Shown: piece after piece, positions 7,854 through 15,291 of the stretch | Position numbering within the stretch: the stretch's first letter is position 1 | How the letters are laid out: each line of letters begins with the position of its first letter | Source of the DNA: Methylibium petroleiphilum PM1 | GTDB taxonomy: Bacteria; Pseudomonadota; Gammaproteobacteria; Burkholderiales; Burkholderiaceae_C | Reading direction: 5' to 3' | DNA: 64,000 nucleotides | Assembly (NCBI RefSeq): GCF_000015725.1 | Contig: NC_008825.1 | Location: 2,542,001-2,606,000 of the forward strand | Translations under genes and position numbers: made by a program | Notes under the pieces: generated by a model | What the model was told of the DNA's origin: nothing | Seen by the model: only the letters and a program-made list of their open reading frames with translations | The model's database searches: none

Positions 7854-10052
7854 TTATCTTTCGGTGCCTGGCAATGTCCGCGCACGGGTCACGTCCTCGC
7901 AGAACCGTTCCAGTTCATGGGTAAATTCGGATGGCAGGCCAAGTGCTCTGACGAGTAGCGCGTCGATCTTGCTGCGAAGCGGTGACGCCACGGCCGAGAA
8001 ACCGAGTGACGTCTTGCCACGGTTGCGGCTGACGATGGGGCTAACTGATATCTCGTTCCAGAGCAACGCGCCCAACCGCGTCATCTCCGTTGCATGTTCA
8101 GCGCAGTCAAGCATCCCCCCGACCGGCATCGTCTCAATGACGTGCTTGGATACGTGAAAACCGTCACCATGAACATGCCACCACCAGAATGCGAGCCGGC
8201 TGCTTAGCAACGCGAAGATCTGGAGGGCGGCCTCAGGCGATGGGCATGCGATAGCGTGCAGGGGGTTCTCAGTGAACAAGTCTTCGCCGCCCAATGAATG
8301 CGACGTGGGACACAGGAAGACACTCAGGAAGTTGTAAGCGGTGGCGGCAACGAAAACCGTCTTGGCATTGCTCTCCTGCATCGCCTGTCCAAGTGTCGCG
8401 CGACCAATGTGCGGAGCGGCATGCGCAAGCGTGTATCGCAGTTCGACCAAGTGCGCCAAGACCTCGGACTGCATCGCACCTTCGAGTTTGGGAATGCCTA
8501 ACCGGATGTCAGCGTTAATCGGCGTGAAATTGATACCCGCCAGCATGCGGGCCCGGTCACCGCCGCGCCACTTCCGCAAGGGCCCGGTCGAAATACGGAC
8601 GTCAGATTCGCAGCCGTGTCGCACCCACAGCGCAATGGCGTTGCGCGTTTTCACATCCTCTCCGAAGAGCGCGTGCGGCTCACGGTCGAAGAAGGCGAAT
8701 TGCCAATGCCCTGGTGTGCGCGAAAGAAGGCGCCGCAGCGCCAGGAACTGGCGGCTGGTATTGCACGCCAAGGAAAGCGGCAGAACCATCGCGCCACCGT
8801 GCGCATCGGGCGCCGTCAGTCGCGTCATCTGCTCCACGAACAATGGGTACATATCGGAGGTCGATTTCGGCGCCGCCTGGAACGTCTCGAAGCGTTTACT
8901 CAACGAGAGGAAATCGGCGGCCTCTCCAAAACTCGCGTAGGGCGGATTGCCGATGATGACGTGCGCGCCCTCTGCGATCTCGGGAAACACGGCCTGAAAT
9001 CCGACCGGGCCGGACGGCGGTGGCTCGCCCTCCACTTCAGGCAGCGTTCCCGCTTTCAATGCCGCCCTGCATGCCAGGCGTGCGATGCGTTCGGGGTCGT
9101 CATGGGGCACGGCCCTGCCTGGATCGAGCCGCAGTGTGTCCATGTGCACGAGGTTCAGGCGCAGCGCATGCCAGGCCGCGACCGGCGCAATGCCACGTGC
9201 CTCCACCGACTCGAAACTGTCGACCAGAACAACCAAGGCTGCCGCACTGACGGCCCAGGGATCGATATCCGCTCCATACAGGCATGAGCACGCGAGATCG
9301 AACGCATCGGCACCCGGATGCCGGCGTTTCAGTTCGGTCAGCACTGCCCGCAGGAATACGCCGCTTCCACACGCCGGATCGAATACCGTCAGCGGCACGG
9401 CGTCGTCGATCAGGCTCCGGACGATGCGCTCGGCCATGAAGCCCGCGACATCGGCCGGCGTGTAGAAAACCCCGTCTGCCTTCTTGCGCGCCCGCGTCGG
9501 CGCCGTTTCCGGCCGAAGCATGACGCTCATACGGCTGCCTTCGCCGTGAGGATCAAGAACGTAGGGTAAAAGGTCGAGCAGCGCTTTGTGATCGGCGATT
9601 TCATGTAGCAGGCCTTCGGCTTCCACGCGCACGCTGTCGGGCACCAGGGAGACGAAGCCGGTCTGGGCGAGACCGCCGAGAAACCAGGACTCGGCCTCGC
9701 CCAATGTCGCGTTTTCTCGCAGACGCCCGGTGACCACGCCAGCCGTCCATGCGCCCACTGCCATCCACGCCGCCAGATCATTTGGCGAGCGCACTTGATG
9801 GGCACCAGGCTCGACCCTGCGCCGGGCATGCAGTCGATGCCAGACCGCATCGGCCGCCTTTGGCGACACAGCATCGGCCAGCAACGTGGCAGCCCGACGC
9901 ATAGGCGCGCCGTACTGCTCTGCAATGGTTGACAGCACATGCCCTTTGCGCGGCACGGCCAGACTCACCGTTTGGTGTTCGCGCTCGGGCTGCCCGCCCG
10001 ATGGCATCTGCAAATCCAGGAGTCGGTCAGGTTCGACGTACACGACGCTCAC
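7854..10052 (-). CDS. Eco57I/HsdM-like N6-adenine DNA methyltransferase
   Basis: A 732-residue protein beginning with GTG. It has FYTPADVAGFM (196-206), motif I DPACGSG (225-231) and catalytic NPPY (369-372), the hallmark of N6-adenine methyltransferases of the Eco57I/type I HsdM class. The first 180 residues carry no nuclease motif I can see, so it looks like a stand-alone methylase rather than a fused type IIG enzyme. The C-terminal 300 residues should hold target recognition. It begins 4 bases after the RHH gene stop and ends 16 bases before the next methylase start, so all are one operon. Confidence 0.82.
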   Translation of the reverse strand: MSVVYVEPDRLLDLQMPSGGQPEREHQTVSLAVPRKGHVLSTIAEQYGAPMRRAATLLADAVSPKAADAVWHRLHARRRVEPGAHQVRSPNDLAAWMAVGAWTAGVVTGRLRENATLGEAESWFLGGLAQTGFVSLVPDSVRVEAEGLLHEIADHKALLDLLPYVLDPHGEGSRMSVMLRPETAPTRARKKADGVFYTPADVAGFMAERIVRSLIDDAVPLTVFDPACGSGVFLRAVLTELKRRHPGADAFDLACSCLYGADIDPWAVSAAALVVLVDSFESVEARGIAPVAAWHALRLNLVHMDTLRLDPGRAVPHDDPERIARLACRAALKAGTLPEVEGEPPPSGPVGFQAVFPEIAEGAHVIIGNPPYASFGEAADFLSLSKRFETFQAAPKSTSDMYPLFVEQMTRLTAPDAHGGAMVLPLSLACNTSRQFLALRRLLSRTPGHWQFAFFDREPHALFGEDVKTRNAIALWVRHGCESDVRISTGPLRKWRGGDRARMLAGINFTPINADIRLGIPKLEGAMQSEVLAHLVELRYTLAHAAPHIGRATLGQAMQESNAKTVFVAATAYNFLSVFLCPTSHSLGGEDLFTENPLHAIACPSPEAALQIFALLSSRLAFWWWHVHGDGFHVSKHVIETMPVGGMLDCAEHATEMTRLGALLWNEISVSPIVSRNRGKTSLGFSAVASPLRSKIDALLVRALGLPSEFTHELERFCEDVTRARTLPGTER

Positions 10053-10055
10053 ATT

Positions 10056-10256
10056 TCATTCCTTGCCAGCGAGCAGCGGCCACTGCTCGTTGACATACTT
10101 TTCAGAGGCATCCCGGACGACCCAGGCCACAGACACTTTCTTGTCTCTGGCAATTCGTTCCAGCGTCTCATACAGATCGCTCGGAAAACTGACCGACACC
10201 CTGACGGTCTTCAGGTCGGTCTTCGGATCCATTGCCTGCAATGCTTTCGTCGTCAT
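10056..10256 (-). CDS. Ribbon-helix-helix (CopG/Arc-type) regulator
   Basis: A 66-residue protein with TVRVSVSFPSDLYETLERIARDKKVSVAWVVRDASEKYV: a beta strand followed by two helices, the ribbon-helix-helix fold. GGGGGA lies 7 bases before the ATG. As first gene of the restriction-modification-like operon it probably represses its own promoter and so times nuclease versus methylase synthesis, in the manner of a controller protein; this is inference. The tandem 10-bp repeat 20 bases upstream is its likely operator. Confidence 0.75.
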   Translation of the reverse strand: MTTKALQAMDPKTDLKTVRVSVSFPSDLYETLERIARDKKVSVAWVVRDASEKYVNEQWPLLAGKE

Positions 10257-10275
10257 CAGAGATCCCCCAGGCCAC

Positions 10276-10295
10276 TACACCACATTACACCACAT
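10276..10295 (-). promoter_or_regulatory. Tandem operator for the RHH-led operon
   Basis: Two perfect head-to-tail copies of TACACCACAT (minus strand ATGTGGTGTA), 10 bases each, start 20 bases upstream of the RHH start codon. One-helical-turn spacing suits side-by-side binding of ribbon-helix-helix dimers. A TATGTG/TGTAAT -10-like sequence is embedded in the repeats; no clear -35 was found. Confidence 0.5.
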
Positions 10296-10449
10296 AGGTG
10301 CGGCGGTTGCTAGCTTAGAGCTGGGTTCGCCGGATACCTGTTTGGTGAAGAAAACTGGTCCATCGCTGAAACCCATTGTTTGCGGTGCTCGGCTCGCTCA
10401 CGGCGCAGCATCACAGCATCTTCCCGTGCTGACGTGATGCCTGAACTGC

Positions 10450-10797
10450 ATGAATACGCTGACGTTTCGCCGCTTAATGGGCCTGCTATCGGTCCTGCTC
10501 ATGGCAAGCCCGGCGCCTGTGCTAGCCAGCGAGGTCATCGAACGCGAACAGCTCGCCGCGCTCGCCCGCCAGCTCGACCTGATCGACCGCCTCGCCGAGC
10601 ACGCCGCCAATACCGCTCCGCAGGAACGCGCGCGCTACCACTTCGACTACGCCCGACTGCGCGCAGACCTGAAGCGCGTTCGCGCCGGCCTGCAGGACTA
10701 CCTCGTGCCCCAGCGCGCCCAGCCGCGCGATCCCGTCCCGCTGGCCGGCGATTACGTCCGCCGCGACCGCACCGACGACGAGGAGCCGTCGCCATGA
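10450..10797 (+). CDS. RAQPRD-family ICE protein
   Basis: A 115-residue secreted protein: signal peptide to about residue 26 (LASEV), a helical region, and near the C terminus the diagnostic RAQPRDP that names the family (TIGR01690). In PFGI-1/SXT-like elements it is part of the small-protein cluster of the mating pore. The 193-base gap upstream (10257-10449), created by the cargo island, must supply a promoter, since the upstream part of the transfer operon is cut off. It overlaps the next gene by 4 bp. Confidence 0.88.
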   Translation: MNTLTFRRLMGLLSVLLMASPAPVLASEVIEREQLAALARQLDLIDRLAEHAANTAPQERARYHFDYARLRADLKRVRAGLQDYLVPQRAQPRDPVPLAGDYVRRDRTDDEEPSP

Positions 10798-11033
10798 CGC
10801 CCTCTGCCGATCAGGTCGCCGCCTTCCAGGCCAACGGCGGCTTTGCGCCTTCGGCCGTCTCTGCCGTGGTGCTGGGCTTCGTGTTCGCCGTGTTGCTGCT
10901 GTGGGGCGTGTGGGCCATGCGCACCGCCTACGTCGGCTGGGCCGAGCACCGCATCACCGAACGTCAGTTCCTCGGCGTCGTCGTGCGCTTCGTGGCGATG
11001 TACCTGGTGCTGACCTTCTTCCTCCTCTCCTGA
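10794..11033 (+). CDS. TIGR03758-family ICE membrane protein
   Basis: A 79-residue protein with two membrane segments (about 20-42 and 60-78) joined by WAEHRITERQFLG. Size, topology and position after the RAQPRD gene fit the PFL_4701 family, small inner-membrane subunits of the conjugative pore. The ATG overlaps the preceding stop. Confidence 0.82.
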   Translation: MTPSADQVAAFQANGGFAPSAVSAVVLGFVFAVLLLWGVWAMRTAYVGWAEHRITERQFLGVVVRFVAMYLVLTFFLLS

Positions 11034-11055
11034 CCGTCACGAAAGGCCATACGCC

Positions 11056-11430
11056 ATGAACACGCCTCCGACATTCCATCGCATTCCGTCCCGCATCGCC
11101 GCACCGCTGCTGCCGCTGGCGCTTGCGCTCGCGGGCCTGCCGCTGTCGGCCTTCGCGCAGGGCCTGCCGACCATGGAAGACCCTTCGCGCGGCCAGGGCA
11201 GCGGCATCCTGCAGACGTTGCAGAACTACGGCTACGACATCGTGCTGCTGATCGCGCTGCTCGTGGTCGCCTCGATGTTCGTCGGTGTCTGCTATCACGC
11301 CTACACCCGCTACTCGGAGATCCACACCGGCCGCGCCACCTGGGGCCAGTTCGGCCTGACGGTCGCCGTGGGCGCGATCCTGCTGGTGGTCGGCATCTGG
11401 CTGCTCACCAAGGCCACCGGCGTGCTGTAA
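11056..11430 (+). CDS. TIGR03745-family ICE membrane protein (pilin-like)
   Basis: A 124-residue protein with a long signal peptide (cleavage near LSAFAQ, residue 35) and two membrane segments (about 55-78 and 95-118). This small two-helix, signal-bearing layout is that of VirB2/TraA-like conjugative pilins, and the PFL_4702 family occupies the same operon place, so a pilin role is plausible but unproven. AAAGG lies upstream of the ATG. Confidence 0.82.
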   Translation: MNTPPTFHRIPSRIAAPLLPLALALAGLPLSAFAQGLPTMEDPSRGQGSGILQTLQNYGYDIVLLIALLVVASMFVGVCYHAYTRYSEIHTGRATWGQFGLTVAVGAILLVVGIWLLTKATGVL

Positions 11431-11442
11431 GGGCGGCAAGCG

Positions 11443-11853
11443 ATGACTGTCCCTTCGGAGAGCCCGCACGACACGCTGGTGACCTTCCTGCCGCACCGAC
11501 TGAATCGCCAGCCGGTGGTCGTGCGCGGGCTGACCGCCGACGAGTTGTGGATCTGCGCCGGCCTGTCGGCCGCAGCCGGGTTCGCGCTCGGCCTGCCCTT
11601 GGCCTGGCTCACGCACAGCATCGCCATGGTGCCCACGCTGATCGTCGCCGGCATCGCGCTGGGCGTCTTTGTCGGCGGAGGCTTCCTGCGCGCGCAGAAG
11701 CGCGGCCGGCCCGACACCTGGCTGTACCGGCAGCTCCAATGGCGGTTGGCCCTGCGGCATCCGGCGCTGGCGGCGCTCCTGGGCGGGCAGCGCCTCATCA
11801 CCCGCTCGGGCTACTGGACTACCCGGCGCAACACCAATCGAGGGGCGCCATGA
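11443..11853 (+). CDS. TIGR03750-family conjugal transfer protein (TraL/VirB3-like)
   Basis: A 136-residue inner-membrane protein starting with a short cytoplasmic segment containing PHRLNRQPVVVRGLTADE, then two closely spaced membrane helices (about 40-60 and 63-85) and a basic C-terminal tail. This matches the TIGR03750 family and resembles TraL/VirB3, which links the pore to the TraC/VirB4 ATPase. It ends in an ATGA overlap with the next gene. Confidence 0.83.
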   Translation: MTVPSESPHDTLVTFLPHRLNRQPVVVRGLTADELWICAGLSAAAGFALGLPLAWLTHSIAMVPTLIVAGIALGVFVGGGFLRAQKRGRPDTWLYRQLQWRLALRHPALAALLGGQRLITRSGYWTTRRNTNRGAP

Positions 11854-12542
11854 GCCGTTTCAAGAACGAGGTTGCGCACCTGCAGGCGCACGTGAAGACG
11901 TTGCGTCTGGGGGCCGGCGCGCTGTTCGTGGTGGCGCTGCTGCTCGGCTTCGGTTGGTGGAGTGCGCCGAAGAGTCTCACCATCCATGTGCCGCCGGATC
12001 TGCGCTCGGGCAGCACGCGCAAGTGGTGGGACGTGCCGCCCGAGAGCGTGTATGCCTTCTCGTTCTACATCTGGCAGCAGGTACAGCGCTGGCCCACGAA
12101 CGGCGAAGAAGACTATCCGCGCAACCTGCGCGCGCTGTCGGCCTACCTGACGCCGAGCTGCCGGGCCTTCCTGCAACAGGACTACGAGTACCGGCGCGCC
12201 AGTGGCGAGCTGCGTCAGCGCGTGCGCGGCATCTACGAGATTCCCGGTCGCGGCTACGGCGATGATCCGGCCACGCGCGTCAAGGTGCTCTCCGACCGCG
12301 ATTGGATCGTCACGCTCGACGTGAGCGCGGACGAATACTACGGCTCCGAGCAGGTCAAGCGCGCCCTGGTGCGCTACCCCATCAAGGTCGTCCGGCTGGA
12401 CATCGACCCCGAGCGCAACCCCTTCGGCCTGGCGCTGGACTGCTACGCCAGCGCACCCCAGCGCATCGAACCGCCGCCGACGCCGACCCAGGCCGGCGCG
12501 CCCGCCAACACCTCCGGCCATCTGCAGGGAGACTCCCCATGA
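11850..12542 (+). CDS. TIGR03746-family ICE protein (TraE/VirB5-8-like)
   Basis: A 230-residue bitopic protein: cytoplasmic N terminus, one membrane helix (about 24-42), and a periplasmic domain with conserved KWWDVPPESVYAFSFYIWQ. It belongs to the PFL_4703 family, structurally like TraE/VirB8 subunits that scaffold the inner-membrane part of the secretion channel. The start is set by overlap with the preceding stop and by the typical MSRFKNEVAHLQAH opening. The C-terminal 20 residues are Pro/Thr-rich. Confidence 0.83.
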   Translation: MSRFKNEVAHLQAHVKTLRLGAGALFVVALLLGFGWWSAPKSLTIHVPPDLRSGSTRKWWDVPPESVYAFSFYIWQQVQRWPTNGEEDYPRNLRALSAYLTPSCRAFLQQDYEYRRASGELRQRVRGIYEIPGRGYGDDPATRVKVLSDRDWIVTLDVSADEYYGSEQVKRALVRYPIKVVRLDIDPERNPFGLALDCYASAPQRIEPPPTPTQAGAPANTSGHLQGDSP

Positions 12543-13453
12543 AGTCCGTTGCCTTGTCGGCCCTGGCCGGCGTCCTGCTGACCCTCGGTTTCGTGCCGGC
12601 CAGCCAGGCCGTGGAAATCCTGCGTTGGGAGCGCCTGCCCCTGCCGGTGCCGCTGGTGGTCGGCCAGGAGCGCGTGGTCTTCATCGACCGCAATGTGCGC
12701 GTCGGCGTGCCGGCCAGCGTCGGCGACCACCTGCGCGTGCAGAGTGCGGGCGGCGCGATCTACCTGCGGGCGAGCGAGCCGATTCCGCCCACGCGGCTGC
12801 AACTGCAGGACGTGGAATCCGGCGCGCTGATCCTGCTCGACATCGCCGCCGAGCCGGCGAAGGACGGCCAGGCGCCGCTGGAGCCGGTGCGCATCGTGGA
12901 AGCGGAAGCCCCCGCGAAGCGCTACGGCGGCGGTGCAGCAAGCGGCGCGGACGAGCAGGCCGATGCGCCCGCGGACAAACCCCTTCCCCGGCGCGAAACG
13001 CCGGTACCGGTCGTGCTGACGCGCCATGCCGCACAGAACCTGTACGCGCCACTGCGCACCGTCGAGCCGGTCGCCGGCATCGGGCGCGTGAACCTGCGCC
13101 GCGGCCTTGCGCTGGACACCTTGCTGCCGACGTTGCCGGTGCACGCGCGGGCACTGGCCGCGTGGCGCCTGGAAGACCAGTGGGTGACGGCCGTGCGACT
13201 CACCAACACCGCCGCGCGCTGGCTCGACCTCGACCCGCGCGCTTTGCAGGGGAACTTCGTGGCGGCGACCTTCCAGCATCCGAACCTGGGGCCGGCCGGC
13301 ACCCCGTCCGACACCACGGTGCTCTACCTGGTCACGCGCGGCCACGGTCTGGCCGAGTCGCTGCTGCCGGCGCTGAGCCCGATCGACGCCACCGTGAACC
13401 TGCCGCCGGCAGCCGCGGCCGGCTCGACCGAAGGAGCGCGCGATGAAAAGTAA
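12539..13453 (+). CDS. TIGR03749-family ICE protein (TraK/VirB9-like)
   Basis: A 304-residue periplasmic protein with signal peptide (residues 1-23, ending ASQAVE), an N-terminal beta domain (LPLPVPLVVGQERVVFID), an acidic/Pro linker around 125-155, and a C-terminal beta domain. It matches the PFL_4704 family; TraK/VirB9 proteins form the outer ring of the core complex. ATGA overlap upstream and 11-bp overlap downstream show tight co-translation. Confidence 0.83.
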   Translation: MKSVALSALAGVLLTLGFVPASQAVEILRWERLPLPVPLVVGQERVVFIDRNVRVGVPASVGDHLRVQSAGGAIYLRASEPIPPTRLQLQDVESGALILLDIAAEPAKDGQAPLEPVRIVEAEAPAKRYGGGAASGADEQADAPADKPLPRRETPVPVVLTRHAAQNLYAPLRTVEPVAGIGRVNLRRGLALDTLLPTLPVHARALAAWRLEDQWVTAVRLTNTAARWLDLDPRALQGNFVAATFQHPNLGPAGTPSDTTVLYLVTRGHGLAESLLPALSPIDATVNLPPAAAAGSTEGARDEK

Positions 13454-14876
13454 TCCGCTGCTCAAGTGGCTGCTGATCCCGATGGCGCTGCTGCTGGTGT
13501 TCGTCGGCATCAAGCTGTTCTCCGGCTCCCCCGGCGGCCAGCCCGCTCCCAAGGGCGCGGCCAGTACGCTCACGCCCGAGGAGATGAAAGCCCTGGGCAT
13601 CGCTGGCGACACGCCGCGCGATACCGTCGCCACGCTGGTGGCCCAGGTGAAGCAGTTGCGCACCGAGCTGCAGAGCGCGCTCGGCGACAACAAGCAACAC
13701 AAGGCCGAGAACGAGCGCCTGCGTGCGCGGGAAAGCGCGATCGACCAGCGCATTCAGAGCGCGCTGGAAGGCGAACGCAACCGCCTGGAGCAGGAGCGCA
13801 ATCAGGTGGCCAGCGACAGGCAGCAGACCCAGGGGCTGCTGCAGGATCTGCAGCGGCAACTGGACGGCCTTTCCGGCAAGGGTGGCCCGTCCGATCTGCC
13901 CGTCGGGCTGGGGCTCGAAGAGGGTGACGGCCAGCGCTTCAACCGCGGCGTCGCTAGCACGCAGTGGGTCGAGCCCGACGATGCCAAGGTCGACGCCAAG
14001 AACAGCAGCAAGGAGCCGAGCTTTCCCCTGAGCTTCGGGCCGGCCCAGAAAAGCCTGTCGGCCGCAGCGGAATCCGTCGCCGACGTCGGCAGCCGCGCGG
14101 TGGGCGCATCCACGAAGGCTGTCTACACCGTGCCGTCGAACTCGACGCTCATGGGGTCGATTGCCATGACGGCGCTGATCGGGCGCGTGCCGATCGATGG
14201 AACCGTCAACGATCCCTATCCATTCAAGGTGCTGATCGGCCCGGACAACCTCACGGCCAACGGCATCGACATCCCCGACGTGGCCGGCGCCGTGGTCAGC
14301 GGCACGGCCTCGGGCGACTGGACGCTCTCGTGCGTGCGCGGGCAAATCCGCTCGGTCACGTTCGTGTTCCAGGACGGCACCATCCGCACGGTGCCGGAGG
14401 ACAGCAGCAAGGGCGGCAGCAGCGGCGGCAACTCCGGTCACAACGGCGCCAGCATCCAGGGCGGTCTGGGCTGGATCAGCGACCCCTACGGCATTCCCTG
14501 CGTCAGCGGCGAGCGGCGCAGCAACGCCCAGCAGTACCTGGGCAGCCAGGCGCTCATCACCGCGGCCGGCGCGGGCGCCGCTTCGCTCATCAAGTCCGAC
14601 AACGGCAGCGTGGCCGTGGTCGCCAACAGCAACGGCTCGCTGGGCACCGTCGGCATCAGCGGCAACGAAGCGATGGGCCGCATCCTCGCGGGCGGCGTGC
14701 GCGACATGGCCGATTGGGTCAACAAGCTCTACGGCCAGGCCTTCGCGGCGGTCTACGTGCAGCCGGGCGCCAGGGTGGCCGTGCATCTGGAGCAGCCGCT
14801 CGACATCGACTACGACGCCAAGGGGCGTCGGGTCCACCACCGCACCGGAGAAGCCCATGCCTCGGATCTGGATTGA
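13443..14876 (+). CDS. TIGR03752-family ICE protein (TraB/VirB10-like)
   Basis: A 477-residue protein: short cytoplasmic tail, membrane helix (about 8-26), a coiled coil (about 70-140, rich in Gln, Glu and Arg), and a large periplasmic domain with a Gly/Ser-rich stretch (about 320-335). This is the architecture of TraB/VirB10, which spans inner and outer membrane and senses ATP energy; the family is PFL_4705. It overlaps both neighbours (11 and 20 bp). Confidence 0.87.
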   Translation: MKSNPLLKWLLIPMALLLVFVGIKLFSGSPGGQPAPKGAASTLTPEEMKALGIAGDTPRDTVATLVAQVKQLRTELQSALGDNKQHKAENERLRARESAIDQRIQSALEGERNRLEQERNQVASDRQQTQGLLQDLQRQLDGLSGKGGPSDLPVGLGLEEGDGQRFNRGVASTQWVEPDDAKVDAKNSSKEPSFPLSFGPAQKSLSAAAESVADVGSRAVGASTKAVYTVPSNSTLMGSIAMTALIGRVPIDGTVNDPYPFKVLIGPDNLTANGIDIPDVAGAVVSGTASGDWTLSCVRGQIRSVTFVFQDGTIRTVPEDSSKGGSSGGNSGHNGASIQGGLGWISDPYGIPCVSGERRSNAQQYLGSQALITAAGAGAASLIKSDNGSVAVVANSNGSLGTVGISGNEAMGRILAGGVRDMADWVNKLYGQAFAAVYVQPGARVAVHLEQPLDIDYDAKGRRVHHRTGEAHASDLD

Positions 14877-15291
14877 CGCGGCCGCCGTGCTGCTGGCGGC
14901 CACCCTGCTCGGCGGCTGCGCCACCAGCAAGGAGAAGCTGCTGCCGCACGGCGACAGCACCATGCTCGACATCTGGCATCAGGAGACCGGCGGCAGCGCG
15001 GGCGGGGGCCAAGCTGCGCGGCAACTGCTCGACGCGCGCCAGGGCCTGCGCCGGCCGCTGGCCGATGCCGATGTGCAGGCGGCGCCCGGCGTGCAGGCGC
15101 GCTACACCCGTACCGCGCAGAACGAGATTCACCGCCAGTTCCACCGCCTGCCGAACCCCGACCTGGTGATGTACGTGTTCCCGCACCTGGCGGGCACCGA
15201 CCCGGTGCCGGTACCCGGCTACAGCACGGTGTTCCCGCTCTACCAGCGCGTGCAGTACGCGATGCCGGGCGAGCGCGTGGAGGACTACTGA
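14857..15291 (+). CDS. TIGR03751-family ICE lipoprotein (TraV/VirB7-like)
   Basis: A 144-residue lipoprotein with lipobox LGGC (Cys 21). The mature part holds no enzyme motif. It matches the PFL_4707 family, the lipoprotein before the TraC ATPase; TraV/VirB7 lipoproteins anchor the core complex in the outer membrane. Its stop TGA overlaps the ATG of the ATPase gene by one base, and its start lies inside the preceding gene. Confidence 0.85.
   Translation: MPRIWIDAAAVLLAATLLGGCATSKEKLLPHGDSTMLDIWHQETGGSAGGGQAARQLLDARQGLRRPLADADVQAAPGVQARYTRTAQNEIHRQFHRLPNPDLVMYVFPHLAGTDPVPVPGYSTVFPLYQRVQYAMPGERVEDY

Larger units (their letters stand above)
5804..10295 (-). other. Restriction-modification-like cargo island inside the transfer operon
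   Basis: Four co-directional minus-strand genes (RHH regulator, Eco57I-like methyltransferase, TSPPY methyltransferase, PLD nuclease) with tight spacing and a tandem-repeat operator at 10276-10295. They lie between the TIGR03747 and RAQPRD genes, which are usually adjacent in this ICE family. Base composition is visibly lower in GC than the flanking conjugation genes, consistent with separate acquisition. Confidence 0.75.

Noticed and set aside
8294-9569. Plus-strand open frames inside the methyltransferase gene
   Set aside because: Shadows of the 732-residue methylase; no ribosome-binding sites or motifs.
7854-10052. Type IIG fused restriction-methylation enzyme (BREX PglX also considered)
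   Set aside because: No nuclease motif visible in the N-terminal 180 residues and length (732) is short for PglX; no BREX partner genes near.
5804-10256. DISARM system
   Set aside because: DISARM needs a drmA-type helicase and drmB; neither is present here. Only the PLD and methylase parts are shared.
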